Of a stretch of 64,000 nucleotides of DNA, positions 1-8,386 are shown one piece after another. Below the pieces are notes generated by a model. That model was not told the origin of the DNA, ran no database searches, and saw only the letters and a program-made list of their open reading frames with translations. This DNA comes from an uncultured Armatimonadota bacterium (GTDB taxonomy: Bacteria; Armatimonadota; Fimbriimonadia; Fimbriimonadales; Fimbriimonadaceae), in NCBI GenBank assembly GCA_903927025.1, contig CAIYLG010000046.1, forward strand, positions 1 through 64,000, written 5' to 3'. Position 1 is the stretch's first letter. Each line of letters begins with the position of its first letter. The position numbers were made by a program, and so were the translations under genes.

Positions 1-348
1 CGAGAAAGGCTTTGCAGATTCCGAGGCTTCCGGAGCGTGCGCTGAAGCATCACGCGGCGAAGCTTCAGCTCGCGAGAAAGGCTTTGCAGATTCCGAGGCT
101 TGCGGAGCGTGCGCTGAAGCATCACGCAGCGAAGCTTCAGCTCGCGAGAAAGGCTTTGCGGTTTCCGAGGCTTCCAGAGCGTGCGCTGAAGCATCACGAA
201 GCGCAGCTTCAGCTCGCGAGAAAGGCTTTGCAGATTCCGAGGCTTCCAGAGCGTGCACTGAAGCATCACGAAGCGAAGCTTCAGCTCGCGAGAAAGGCTT
301 TGCAGATTGCGAGGCTTCCGGAGCGTGCGCTGAAGCATCACGCGGCGC
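1..348. repeat. 72-bp tandem repeat array, about 4.8 units, cut by the left edge
   Basis: The string CGAGAAAGGCTTTGC recurs at 1, 73, 145, 217 and 289, an exact 72-bp period, and the last unit breaks off near 348. Units differ by a few substitutions only. Each unit contains a CTCGCGAG palindrome and an 8-bp inverted repeat (GCTGAAGC, 13 nt, GCTTCAGC), so either strand could form a hairpin per unit. Because 72 is divisible by three, the array stays open in some frames and can be read on the plus strand as a 24-residue repeat, but there is no convincing start and the composition is Lys/Arg/Leu/His-rich and unlike a normal protein. I read it as a non-coding minisatellite. It ends directly downstream of dapE. 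The number of units beyond the left edge is unknown. Confidence 0.93.
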
Positions 349-369
349 GCCGGGTGAACCCAGCGTTCC
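315..369 (-). repeat. Terminal segment of the array, copy 1 of a dispersed element
   Basis: Read on the minus strand, the sequence from 369 inward runs through GGGTTCACCCG and then GCTTCAGCGCACGCT. The same order and spacing recur on the plus strand near 54465-54504, with 35 of 40 bases identical and no gap. The similarity starts in unique sequence outside the array and runs into the first repeat unit, so the array appears to have grown from, or inside, a dispersed element. Confidence 0.7.
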
Positions 370-1497
370 CTAGGCTTTGGTCAACAGACGCAGGACTCGC
401 TCGTACACCCTCGTCAGCGGCTCAAGGCACGCGATGTCTACGTGCTCGTCGATGGCGTGGATGGAGGCGTTGAGGGGACCGAACTCGGCGACGGGGATGC
501 CGTGGGCGGCGAAGAAGCGGGCGTCGGACGTGCCGCCACTGGTGGAACAGCGTGGCTGAACGCCGGTTTCAGACAGGACTGCCGACTGAAGCGAATTAAC
601 AAGCGGCCCCGCCTCAGTAACAAACGGGTAAGCGGAGACGCTCCAGGCGATCGGATCGACGATGCCATGGGACGTGAACACTTCCTCTACCTTGGACTGA
701 ATCCACTCGGGAGTCTGGGAAGCGCCAAAGCGGATGTTGAACTGGACCATGCACTCGCCGGGAATCACATTATTGGCGCCGGTTCCTGCAGTGAAGTTGC
801 TTACTTGGAGTGTGGTTGGAGGAAAATTGGCATCTCCTAGCCCCCAGCTGATCGCACAAAGTTCAGCGAGCGCGGGAGCTGCTTTATGCACTGCGTTGTC
901 GGCCAGTTGGGGGTAGGCGGTATGTCCTTGAATACCGGAGATTCGAATCTGGCCGGTCATCGACCCACGACGGCCGTTCTTGAGAACATCGCCGAAGACA
1001 TGCTCAGAAGTGGGCTCACCGACGATCGCGGCATTAATGACAACTCCGCGCGAGACAAGGGCGTCAAGTACGGCCCTTGTGCCATGAATGCCAGAACCTT
1101 CCTCATCGCTGGTGAGCAGAAGAGCAATCGTCCCCGCGTGACCCTCTCGGGCAACACGCTCAAGGGCAATCGCCATCGCGGCATCGGATGCCTTCATATC
1201 GCTGGCCCCGCGAGCATACAGAATTCCATCGCGCTCAGTTGGCTCAAATGGGGGCGAGGTCCAGAGATCTTCTCTGCCTGTGGGGACGACATCGGTGTGG
1301 CCGGCGAGACATATCAGCGGTGCTCCGCTGCCATGGACTGCCCACAGGTTGTCCACGTCCGCAAAGCGCAGCGATTCAACTTGGAATCCCGTAGCCGAAA
1401 GCCTAGCCGCAATTGCGGCCTGACATCCAGCATCGTCTGGGGTGACGCTTGGGCGCTTCAGCAAATCCCGCAGCAGCTCAAGCGTCTCGTTGGTCAT
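370..1497 (-). CDS. dapE: Succinyl-diaminopimelate desuccinylase (DapE, M20 family)
   Basis: This enzyme hydrolyses N-succinyl-LL-2,6-diaminopimelate to LL-diaminopimelate and succinate in the cytoplasm, the last step of the succinylase branch before the epimerase. The 375-aa length is normal for the family. The di-zinc site is visible: H67 and D69 in GHTDVV, bridging D100 in ASDMK, catalytic E132 and metal ligand E133 in TSDEEGSG, and a C-terminal His in NASIHAIDE. The dimerisation-lid segment with GRRGS and NVIPGE is present. It is the third gene of a tight dapC-dapD-dapE operon, starting 1 nt after the dapD stop. Downstream it runs directly into the 72-bp repeat array. Confidence 0.97.
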   Translation of the reverse strand: MTNETLELLRDLLKRPSVTPDDAGCQAAIAARLSATGFQVESLRFADVDNLWAVHGSGAPLICLAGHTDVVPTGREDLWTSPPFEPTERDGILYARGASDMKASDAAMAIALERVAREGHAGTIALLLTSDEEGSGIHGTRAVLDALVSRGVVINAAIVGEPTSEHVFGDVLKNGRRGSMTGQIRISGIQGHTAYPQLADNAVHKAAPALAELCAISWGLGDANFPPTTLQVSNFTAGTGANNVIPGECMVQFNIRFGASQTPEWIQSKVEEVFTSHGIVDPIAWSVSAYPFVTEAGPLVNSLQSAVLSETGVQPRCSTSGGTSDARFFAAHGIPVAEFGPLNASIHAIDEHVDIACLEPLTRVYERVLRLLTKA

Positions 1498-1498
1498 T

Positions 1499-2293
1499 TT
1501 AGTCTCGCAGCAGCTCGTTCAGCGAAGTCTTGGATCGCGTCTGCGCATCCACCGTCTTCACAATCACAGCACAGTAGAGGCTGTGGCTACCATCTGCACT
1601 CGGCAGAGAACCCGACACGACCACCGAATTCTCTGGCACACGGCCGTAGAGAATCTCACCCGTGGCTCGGTTGAGAATCTTTGTGCTTTGGCCGATGAAG
1701 ACTCCCATCGAAATCACGCAGTTGTCCTCAACGATCACGCCCTCGACCACTTCGCTTCGTGCTCCGATAAAGCAGTTGTCTCCGATAATGGTCGGGTTGG
1801 CCTGGAGAGGCTCTAGCACGCCGCCGATACCTACGCCGCCGCTCAGGTGAACGCCCTTGCCAATCTGTGCGCAGCTTCCGACAGTAGCCCATGTGTCGAC
1901 CATTGTTCCCTCATCGACATACGCGCCAATATTCACGTAGCTGGGCATAAGAACCACACCCTTGCCGATGAAAGCGCCACGGCGAACAGTTGCGGGAGGC
2001 ACCGCGCGGTAGGAGCCGTCTGGCGTCTTCAGGGGAACCTTGTCCCAAAACTTGATGTCGCCCGCCGCCATTGCACCGTTGTCTTCCAGGCGAAAGGAAA
2101 GGAGAACCGCTTTTTTAATCCATTGGTGAGTGGTCCACTCGCCATTGATGCGTTGGGCCACGCGGATCGCTCCTGAGTCAAGCTGACCGAGGACCTCCTG
2201 CACCGCATTCTTCACATCGGCAGGGGCGTGGCTGGGGGAGAGTTCGGCTCGGCCCTCCCAGGCTGCCTCAATTAAATTCTGCAAATCGCTCAT
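1499..2293 (-). CDS. dapD: Tetrahydrodipicolinate N-succinyltransferase (DapD)
   Basis: This enzyme transfers succinyl from succinyl-CoA to tetrahydrodipicolinate, committing the pathway to succinylated intermediates for lysine and peptidoglycan diaminopimelate. The 264-aa protein has an alpha-helical N-terminal domain (residues 1-100) and then left-handed beta-helix hexapeptide repeats (roughly 100-240), seen as short-period stretches such as [17 protein letters not shown] and [19 protein letters not shown]-terminal segment with the conserved tail of the family follows. Length and order match proteobacterial DapD (about 274 aa). It starts 6 nt after the dapC stop, so the two are almost certainly cotranscribed. 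Confidence 0.97.
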   Translation of the reverse strand: MSDLQNLIEAAWEGRAELSPSHAPADVKNAVQEVLGQLDSGAIRVAQRINGEWTTHQWIKKAVLLSFRLEDNGAMAAGDIKFWDKVPLKTPDGSYRAVPPATVRRGAFIGKGVVLMPSYVNIGAYVDEGTMVDTWATVGSCAQIGKGVHLSGGVGIGGVLEPLQANPTIIGDNCFIGARSEVVEGVIVEDNCVISMGVFIGQSTKILNRATGEILYGRVPENSVVVSGSLPSADGSHSLYCAVIVKTVDAQTRSKTSLNELLRD

Positions 2294-2299
2294 TCGAAG

Positions 2300-3463
2300 C
2301 TAGAAGGATATCTCTTTGATTCGATTCAGTGCCTCGGTACAAACATCCAACTCCGCGACCAGCGCCAGACGCACGTAGCCAAGCCCCGGATTTCCGCCAC
2401 CCACCTCGCGGGCTAAGTAGCGTCCGGGCAACACGGTGAGGTTTGCCTTGGCAAGGGCATCCCGCGAAAACTGCTCGTCGTCTCCGACCTTCAGCCAGAT
2501 GAAGAATCCGCCCTCGGGGATCGTTGCCTCGGGCAGGATCTGCGCGCCTGCCGCGAACTTAGCTCGATACTTTTCGCGATTCACAACAACGTGCGCTTCG
2601 TCAAGCCACGCGGGCACGCTGGCTGCCTGAGTGAGCGAACTGGGAGCGGCACCGTGATAGGTTCGATAGAGAAGGAACTTGGCGATAATCTCAGGGTCTC
2701 CTGCGACAAAACCGGACCGGAGACCCGGCGCGCTGGACCGCTTGGAGAGCGAATTAAAGCTGACGACCCGGTCGCATCCGCGCCCCAACTTTTCGCAAGC
2801 CTCAAGAGCACCGATCGGCGGGTTGCCATTGTAAATCTCGGAGTAGCACTCGTCTGCCGCGATGACAAAACCGTACCGGTCCGCGAGTTCAAAAAGTGTG
2901 CGCCAATCCTCCAAACCCATTACTGCCCCCGCCGGGTTGCCTGGGGAACAGACGTAGGCCAACTTCACATTCGGCCACTCTGCTTCGGGAACAGCGTTCC
3001 AATCTGGCATGAAGCCAAAGCTGGCAGGCGTTGGCACGTAAAACGGCTTTGCCCCCGCCACGATCGCCGCACCCTCGTAGATCTGATAGAACGGATTCGG
3101 CAACAGGACCGTCCCGGGAGTAGAAGGATCCAGCACTGATTGGGCGAATCCGAAAAGCGCCTCCCGGGTACCTGCGACAGGGATGACGGCCTTGGCAGGG
3201 TCTGGCGCGGTGATGCCATATCGCTTGCCGATCCAAGTTGAAATAGCCCCCCTAAGTTCTGGCGTCCCACCCGTCGGAGGGTATTTGCCCAGCAGATGCA
3301 TGTTGGACCTCAAAGCATCAGTGATCAGAGCCGGGGTTGGGTGCTGGGGTTCGCCAATTCCAAGGTTAATCGCGCTGATTCCGGTCGGCACGGCTATCCC
3401 ATGATGAAGCAGGCGCAGCTTCTCAAAGGGATAAGGATGCAGGAGTTCGAGTCGCGAGTTCAC
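2300..3463 (-). CDS. dapC: N-succinyldiaminopimelate aminotransferase (DapC-type, class I PLP)
   Basis: This is a fold-type I PLP aminotransferase of 387 aa, placed first in the operon. Its expected job is glutamate-dependent transamination of N-succinyl-2-amino-6-ketopimelate. Visible landmarks are N176 in CSPGNPAG, D204 in AADECYSEIY, the Schiff-base lysine K241 in SLSKRS, and the substrate-carboxylate arginine near GLGYVRLAL. The start is a GTG (3461-3463). A TATAAC box ends 8 nt before it and there is no Shine-Dalgarno sequence, so the message may be leaderless. DapC and other class I enzymes such as ArgD or LL-DAP aminotransferase look alike; the operon context decides for DapC. Confidence 0.92.
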   Translation of the reverse strand: MNSRLELLHPYPFEKLRLLHHGIAVPTGISAINLGIGEPQHPTPALITDALRSNMHLLGKYPPTGGTPELRGAISTWIGKRYGITAPDPAKAVIPVAGTREALFGFAQSVLDPSTPGTVLLPNPFYQIYEGAAIVAGAKPFYVPTPASFGFMPDWNAVPEAEWPNVKLAYVCSPGNPAGAVMGLEDWRTLFELADRYGFVIAADECYSEIYNGNPPIGALEACEKLGRGCDRVVSFNSLSKRSSAPGLRSGFVAGDPEIIAKFLLYRTYHGAAPSSLTQAASVPAWLDEAHVVVNREKYRAKFAAGAQILPEATIPEGGFFIWLKVGDDEQFSRDALAKANLTVLPGRYLAREVGGGNPGLGYVRLALVAELDVCTEALNRIKEISF

Positions 3464-3514
3464 AGGTTGAAGTTATAGCTGATGTCTCCGAAAAGTTGGT
3501 TCATAATGCTATTC
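3464..3514. promoter_or_regulatory. Divergent promoter region between dapC and the Fe-S carrier gene
   Basis: On the minus strand TATAAC (3472-3477) lies 8 nt before the dapC GTG. On the plus strand CATAAT (3502-3507) lies 7 nt before the ATG at 3515. Both spacings put the expected transcription start at or next to the start codon. No clear -35 box or Shine-Dalgarno sequence is visible for either gene. This is inference from base pattern only. Confidence 0.5.
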
Positions 3515-3895
3515 ATGATCACGCTGAGTGAACGAGCAGTTGTAGAACTCAAGACCCTCATTGAGCAGGAAGCCAAAGATGCGGCGCTTCGCGTTTGGGT
3601 TGCTGGCGGCGGATGCTCCGGCCTTTCTTACGGCATGGCGCTGGACGACAACGCTCCCGAAGAAGGAGACAGCGTTTTTGAGCAGGACGGCATCAAGCTG
3701 TTTGTTGACCCGCTGAGCCTCGGCTACATGGAAGGCGCGACCGTCGACTATGTGGAAGAAGCCCTTGGTGGCGGATTCAAGATCGAAAATCCCAACGCCA
3801 GCTCAAGTTGCGGTTGCGGCTCAAGCTTCTCGGCTGAGGGCGGCGGCGGTGGATGCGGCTGTGGTGGCGGTGGTTGCGGCTGCGGCGGACACTAG
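3515..3895 (+). CDS. A-type iron-sulfur cluster carrier (HesB/IscA/ErpA family) with Cys/Gly-rich tail
   Basis: A-type carriers bind an Fe-S cluster and pass it to client apoproteins. The three conserved cysteines are present: one in GGGCSGLSYGM and the C-x-C pair in SSCGCGSSF. The canonical domain ends about there, but this protein continues for about 20 residues of glycine with two extra C-x-C motifs (GGCGCGGGGCGCGGH), giving four more cysteines and a terminal His. I chose ATG 3515 because the family normally begins with a short ITLSERAV-like strand; in-frame ATGs at 3482 and 3506 would add 11 or 3 residues. There is no Shine-Dalgarno sequence, but CATAAT sits 7 nt upstream. IscA, SufA and ErpA cannot be told apart here, and no isc or suf gene is nearby. 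Confidence 0.92.
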   Translation: MITLSERAVVELKTLIEQEAKDAALRVWVAGGGCSGLSYGMALDDNAPEEGDSVFEQDGIKLFVDPLSLGYMEGATVDYVEEALGGGFKIENPNASSSCGCGSSFSAEGGGGGCGCGGGGCGCGGH

Positions 3896-3909
3896 ATTTT
3901 TCGGTCTAG

Positions 3910-4602
3910 CTACCGAGAGTAAAGCCGATACCCAACCCCGGGCTCGGTGAGCAAAATTCGGGGCCGACTAGGATCGGCCTCCAGTTTCCCCCGAAGCTGG
4001 CGCATGTAGACCCTCAGATAATGGGTCTGGTCCGTGTCGCTGGGGCCCCAGACTTCATTAAGCAACTTTTGATGTGGCAACATCTTGCCGGCGTTTTGCA
4101 TCAGCACGCCTAACAACTTGAACTCGATCGGGCTCAAGTGAACTTCCCTTCCATTCTTCCAGACCTGGTGGGTTACAAAGTCCATTCTCAGCCCCTCGTG
4201 TTCGATGGCAGACTTTGAAGCAGGAATGTCTAGCCCATGTCGGAGTGCAACTCGAACCCTTGCCAGAAGCTCTGACATGCCAAATGGCTTGGTGATGTAA
4301 TCATCCGCTCCCGCATCAAGGGCGGCAACCTTTTCGGACTCACTGTCCCGAGCTGAGACGACCAAGATCGGCGAAGTAGACCGGCGTCTCACCTTTCTGA
4401 CAAGCTCAGTTCCTTCATTATCCGGCAGTCCTAAATCCAGAAGGATTAGCTGGGGCCGCTCCGAAGCGATCTTAGCGAGACCCTCTTTGCCTGTGCCGGC
4501 TTCTGCGGTGAAATATCTTGCCTCCACCAGACTCGATCGGATCAGCTCACGGAGTGGGAAGTTATCTTCGATGATGAGGATCGTGATCGTGTTTTTGGGC
4601 AT
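3910..4602 (-). CDS. KdpE-like response regulator (OmpR/PhoB family)
   Basis: The 230-aa protein has a receiver domain (residues 7-118) and a winged-helix OmpR-type DNA-binding domain (about 130-228). The phospho-acceptor Asp lies in LLDLGLPD, with an acidic pair in IIEDN and the Lys in ITKPFG. The stretch SARDSESEKVAALDAGADDYITKPFG closely resembles E. coli KdpE, the regulator of the Kdp potassium pump. However, no kdpD sensor or kdpFABC gene lies in this window. The next gene in the same direction is a porin (58-bp gap) and two more porins follow, so this regulator may control outer-membrane transport or respond to ionic or osmotic stress. The gene converges with the Fe-S carrier gene. Confidence 0.88.
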   Translation of the reverse strand: MPKNTITILIIEDNFPLRELIRSSLVEARYFTAEAGTGKEGLAKIASERPQLILLDLGLPDNEGTELVRKVRRRSTSPILVVSARDSESEKVAALDAGADDYITKPFGMSELLARVRVALRHGLDIPASKSAIEHEGLRMDFVTHQVWKNGREVHLSPIEFKLLGVLMQNAGKMLPHQKLLNEVWGPSDTDQTHYLRVYMRQLRGKLEADPSRPRILLTEPGVGYRLYSR

Positions 4603-4660
4603 GAGAGATCAGAAAGGTCCGCACGAATCGGATTCGGGCGGACCCAGCGTAATGTTCGGA

Positions 4661-6142
4661 CTAGAAGCGGAAGATCATGTCCGCTGCGACAGTCCACTGG
4701 TCGCGACGTGTTCCAACGTCGTATGGAGTCACGTTGCTGCCGTAGGCATGCTCGTAACGAATCTCAGGACGAAATGTCACCATCGGAGTGAGCTGCACTG
4801 AATAGCCCAGCGTGTGACTGGAGTAGGCGGTGGCAAATCCAGTACGGTAGCCGCGAGGGTCGTTTAAGTAGTCGTTTCGAATCGAAATGTAGTCTCGGTT
4901 CGAGAGCTTGATCTGAAAGTAGTTGACGATGCCGGTCGCGTCCGACTTACCGGGCAGGAACGCCCCGGCTCCGCCTCCGGTACCGATCATTGCCGGTCCA
5001 TCGATGGCGGTCCCACCGACATTGCCGTCGTACTCCCACATGTAGTAGGCCTCCGTCATCATATGGAGCTTGTCGTTGAACTTGTGTCCCCAGGTGCCCA
5101 CAATCTGCTGGAGGTCGTCATGCTGATCTCGGACTCTGCCTCTTCCGATTGAATTGACACCACCCCATAAGCCATCTTTGCCATCCAGCGATGCCCAACG
5201 TGCCATCAATCCTACGTTTGGCGAGGATGAATCTGACCAAGGAGCCATGTCGTTCCCCGTTGTGACCTGGGCCATGATCGACCACTGCTTACTGAGGCGA
5301 ATCATGGGGTTGATTCCCATAAACGTGTATGGGTCAACTGTGAACATCAGCGAGTGGCTGAACATGTAATTGTCCGGTGTGAGCTGTGCCTCAATGTCTG
5401 GAGGGGAGATGTACCTTCCAAACCGAACGACCATTCCTTCGGCAACCTTTGGGTAGTACAGCATGCCGTACATCTCCACAGGATCGAACCCGTAAAGGCT
5501 ATTCCTCTTGAGGAGCTGATCGCTGATAATCCCCTTCATGATGGTGTAGCGGTAGTCGGTCCCATAGAGCCCGACAAATCGAAAACCCCAATCCTGGTGA
5601 TCTGTCTGAACCGTATTCGGCTGCTTCTCCACCACGATTACCGCTTGGTCCAGTTCGAGCTTATTGGGCACGAGGGAGTACGCAAGCGGCACATTCGACG
5701 TCTTCGAAGTGCTGGCGTTGAAGCTGGGATTGAGCCAACCGTAGATATGAATATCCTGCTTGGCCAATTTGTCGCCAAACAGCGCCTTTTCAAGTGGATA
5801 GGATGGCGATCCGCTCCAAGGGGCACCAATCAGTGGAAATCCAAGCCAATCGGAATCCGGGAAGGGTGGCGAGTCGAGAGGAGAAGGCAGGGCACGTCCG
5901 TTTGATGCAGCCTGAGGAGCGGCGGGAGAAGCGGCAGTCGCAGACTGCGGCGACGACTTGGGCCAATTGCTGCTGATGGGAGTCGACTTCTTAGCCGGGA
6001 TAGCCGAAGAAGCCGCAGAGGGGGATGCCTTCAGATAGATTGCTAGGTTTGAGAAGTCCCACGTTGAAGCACTTGCGGAGATAGGTAGGAGGCAAGTGGA
6101 CAGTAACACAGACGATGTTCGTCTTCCGGATTTTGTAAACAA
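4661..6142 (-). CDS. Outer-membrane beta-barrel porin (BBP2/OmpL-like)
   Basis: The 493-aa protein has an N-terminal signal peptide ending near ISASAS, a Ser/Pro/Ala-rich linker (about 35-95), and then alternating beta-strand sequence to a C-terminal aromatic (ending MIFRF), the usual BAM recognition signature. Motifs such as IYGWLNPSFNAST near the barrel start and SNRDYISIRNDYLNDPRGYRTGFAT near the end match the putative beta-barrel porin-2 family. The start is a TTG (6140-6142), preceded by a strong AGGAAGGAA Shine-Dalgarno 6 nt away. It lies upstream of the KdpE-like gene on the same strand and could form a bicistron with it. Substrate is unknown. Confidence 0.88.
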   Translation of the reverse strand: MFTKSGRRTSSVLLSTCLLPISASASTWDFSNLAIYLKASPSAASSAIPAKKSTPISSNWPKSSPQSATAASPAAPQAASNGRALPSPLDSPPFPDSDWLGFPLIGAPWSGSPSYPLEKALFGDKLAKQDIHIYGWLNPSFNASTSKTSNVPLAYSLVPNKLELDQAVIVVEKQPNTVQTDHQDWGFRFVGLYGTDYRYTIMKGIISDQLLKRNSLYGFDPVEMYGMLYYPKVAEGMVVRFGRYISPPDIEAQLTPDNYMFSHSLMFTVDPYTFMGINPMIRLSKQWSIMAQVTTGNDMAPWSDSSSPNVGLMARWASLDGKDGLWGGVNSIGRGRVRDQHDDLQQIVGTWGHKFNDKLHMMTEAYYMWEYDGNVGGTAIDGPAMIGTGGGAGAFLPGKSDATGIVNYFQIKLSNRDYISIRNDYLNDPRGYRTGFATAYSSHTLGYSVQLTPMVTFRPEIRYEHAYGSNVTPYDVGTRRDQWTVAADMIFRF

Positions 6143-6863
6143 AGTAGATTCCTTCCTCGATGAGCAGCAACTGGGCAGGCAGTCTCAGTGACGGTCGATA
6201 TAAATCGCAGTTCACTTCAGATTGTCGATCCACCTAGTTCTGTACTAGAACGCATTTGCTCACACTAATCTCATGGAGGTACAGGGCCGCCTGAATAGAT
6301 TCTAAGCGATAAGACACTGCATTCCAGTTCGATTATCCCGCTCCCCAATACGCCACTTTCACAATTGACGCATTCCTTAGAAACCCCTTTTCGATCTTTA
6401 CGGGATTTTGACCAAAGAGACTCCGGCAACGTCTATCGAACCTTTCCACCGAGTCATGTTTCGCTTCTCCGAAAGGATCAATTCGGCCGTTTATAATCGA
6501 ATGCATCCAAGGCTGGGTCCATTGTTCCCACTACTTGTCACCACACGCAGAAATAAGCGAAGACACCTCTCTAGCTCCGAAAGCAACAGAGATCGCCTTT
6601 CCCCGACGATCTCCATCATGTGTCAGATGTAACTTTCGTCAAGGGATCTCCAACGCACCCTGCCTAGCCTCCAAATTGGTATTGGCGTTGTTTAGAAGCA
6701 GAGGGTAAAGAATTGGTGTGCTTGCATTAGCAACCAGGCTAATCAGATGTAATGACCTTCACCAGGTCGGGTTGGTTACTCTTGCCAACAGGATGCCGCG
6801 GCCGGCAGCGGAAGTTTTTACGCGATCTTTATCAACAGATCTCGCAGACTCTCGAAAAGGACT
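6143..6863. other. 721-bp divergent intergenic region between two porin genes
   Basis: No convincing gene is present. A TATAAT occurs on the plus strand near 6491 without a good -35 partner. On the minus strand a TCGACA-like -35 and a TTTATA/TATATC stretch lie 60-90 bp before the porin TTG start. The length suggests regulatory sequence for both porins, but I recognise no riboswitch or RNA gene here. Confidence 0.5.
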
Positions 6864-8051
6864 ATGCGAAATTTTTACGGCACGTTTACGGGACGCGGCC
6901 TTCGAGCCGCCCTGGCATCCGCCTTCATGACAGTTGCGACAGTAGGTCTGGCGCAGACTGCATCAACTGCACCAGCAACGACACCGCCGGCATCACCACA
7001 AACTCCTCCGCCACCCAAGCCGTTCGATGTAAGCGGATATGCCGACTTGTATTACCAGTTCGATTCTGGCAAGCCGCACTCCGGTCAAACAGTGAACGGG
7101 CGGTGGTACGACGTAAACCATGACAGCTACCGGATCGCGTCCATTCAAGTAGACCTTTCGAGGACGCCCACAACCCTCCATCCCCTGGGATTCTATGTGA
7201 GTCTCCTCGCCGGACCGAGCGCCAGCACTCTGGCAAGCACGGAGCCAGGCGGTATCGATACCTACAAGGACTTCGCCCAAGCCTATGCATCCTTTCTGGT
7301 GCCGGCAAAGGTGCCCATCACGATCGACTTCGGCAAGTGGTACGCCTTTGTCGGCTACGAGGGCCTGGACAGTCGAACCCAAGACAACTATTCGAGGTCG
7401 TTTACATTCACGTCCCTAGAGCCCGACTATATGACTGGAGTTCGCGGAACCGCGGTCATGAGCCCAAAGCTGACTCTGAACGGCTACCTTTATCAAGGAT
7501 ACAACGAGGTAAAGAACTCAAACTCGACGACCATGACTGGAGCCGGCGCCACTTACATGGTGACGGACAAACTCTCGGCGACTTTGCAGGGTTATGAGGG
7601 TAAGGAGAGCAGCGGCCACCTCAATGAGTCAGGGTCATACGGAGGAATAGGCTTCCCCACGCCGGGCACATCTTGGGTTAATCAGGCGAACGCCATTGTG
7701 GTGTTCAAGCCCAATTCCTTGGATAAGTTTGCCTTCGACGGAACGTACGCCAGCGCAACAGGAAAGGGAAATTGGAACGGCGAGGCTGTGTACTACCGCC
7801 GTCAGATAAACACAAAAAGCGATTTCTGTGTGCGAGTTGACCGAGCCGACGACAGTGCCGGCCTTCGGTTTCTAGCCGGTGGTATTCAGCTGACCTCATT
7901 TACGGCGACTTATGACTATTCGCCGATCAACAGCCTCATGCTACGGTTCGAAGTCAGGCACGACATTGCAAGCCAGTCGTTCTTTGATTCAAGTTCAGGC
8001 GCGACGAAGGAGCGTACGACATTTACCTTCGCTCAAATCATTCAGTTTTGA
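6864..8051 (+). CDS. Outer-membrane beta-barrel porin (BBP2 family)
   Basis: The 395-aa protein has a signal peptide (cleavage near VGLAQT), a short Ala/Thr/Pro-rich spacer (TPPASPQTPPPPKP), and then FDVSGYADLYYQFDS, the typical first strand of BBP2 barrels. The C-terminus ends in alternating hydrophobic strands and a final phenylalanine (FAQIIQF). AAAAGGA lies 2-3 nt before the ATG, close but usable. It is a paralogue in type of the divergent porin at 4661-6142, though shorter. Nothing in the sequence tells the substrate. Confidence 0.88.
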   Translation: MRNFYGTFTGRGLRAALASAFMTVATVGLAQTASTAPATTPPASPQTPPPPKPFDVSGYADLYYQFDSGKPHSGQTVNGRWYDVNHDSYRIASIQVDLSRTPTTLHPLGFYVSLLAGPSASTLASTEPGGIDTYKDFAQAYASFLVPAKVPITIDFGKWYAFVGYEGLDSRTQDNYSRSFTFTSLEPDYMTGVRGTAVMSPKLTLNGYLYQGYNEVKNSNSTTMTGAGATYMVTDKLSATLQGYEGKESSGHLNESGSYGGIGFPTPGTSWVNQANAIVVFKPNSLDKFAFDGTYASATGKGNWNGEAVYYRRQINTKSDFCVRVDRADDSAGLRFLAGGIQLTSFTATYDYSPINSLMLRFEVRHDIASQSFFDSSSGATKERTTFTFAQIIQF

Positions 8052-8225
8052 GGCTTGATCGCGATGCAGATCCAACTTCCTTTCAAGCGCTCTAGCGTAA
8101 AAATGAGATTAAGAACGACTTAGGATGCTTAAACTAGCTTTTTCTAGCGGTATGTTGACTCCTGGTAGCATTTTTTGCCAATTCACATACATGAATGGCA
8201 TCTGATGCAGATCGTCCCTTCGAGA

Positions 8226-8279
8226 ATGAAACTAATCACTTTCCTGAATAGCGCCAAACGTTGCCGTACGGCCGACTGA
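8226..8279 (+). CDS. Possible 17-residue leader peptide
   Basis: ATG 8226 opens a reading frame of 17 codons (MKLITFLNSAKRCRTAD) ending in TGA at 8277-8279, 25 nt before a strong intrinsic terminator that precedes the OprB porin. Only a weak GAG lies upstream as a Shine-Dalgarno. The segment GCGCCAA inside it can pair (one G-U) with TTGGTGC in the terminator's left arm, so translation could influence terminator folding. The peptide has no striking run of one amino acid, so any control signal is unclear. It may be a chance ORF. Confidence 0.25.
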   Translation: MKLITFLNSAKRCRTAD

Positions 8280-8304
8280 CCGATCTGCGTCTTTGAGCTC
8301 ACCG

Positions 8305-8341
8305 GAGCGCTTGGTGCGATCAGCACCAAGCGCTCTTTTTG
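8305..8341 (+). terminator. Strong intrinsic terminator upstream of the OprB porin gene
   Basis: A perfect 13-bp stem (GAGCGCTTGGTGC at 8305-8317 with its complement at 8323-8335) closes a 5-nt loop and is followed by TTTTTG. It either ends the transcript of the porin gene at 6864-8051 or works as an attenuator for the porin gene starting at 8387. Confidence 0.93.
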
Positions 8342-8386
8342 TTGCTGGGAGCACCCTCCCCTCGACCAACCCATAAGCAAACACCC

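Larger units (their letters stand above)
8052..8386 (+). other. 335-bp leader/intergenic region with short ORF and terminator
   Basis: This stretch separates the BBP2 and OprB porin genes, both on the plus strand. It contains an AT-rich first part, a 17-codon ORF at 8226-8279 and a very strong intrinsic terminator at 8305-8341. The terminator lies about 250 bp after the upstream stop and only about 45 bp before the downstream start, which fits a leader attenuator at least as well as a simple 3' end. Confidence 0.55.

Noticed and set aside
1-348. CRISPR-like array
   Set aside because: Units are contiguous 72-bp tandem copies with no variable spacers and no cas gene nearby.
12-473. Open frame of 153 codons through the 72-bp array that looks like a 24-residue repeat protein
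   Set aside because: The frame stays open because 72 is divisible by three; there is no Shine-Dalgarno, the composition is odd, and it runs into the antisense of dapE.
886-1674. Long plus-strand open frame opposite dapE and dapD
   Set aside because: It is antisense to two well-supported genes in an operon and encodes no recognisable domain.
6236-6250. Short inverted repeat GTTCT/AGAAC near the porin start
   Set aside because: Only 5 bp and not at a meaningful distance; expected by chance.
6485-6500. TATAAT in the large divergent porin gap
   Set aside because: No -35 partner, and it is about 370 bp from the nearest start codon, so it is not reported as a promoter.
8163-8180. Sigma-54-like promoter (TGG...TTTGC)
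   Set aside because: The GG-to-GC spacing is 11 rather than 10, and the consensus is otherwise poor.
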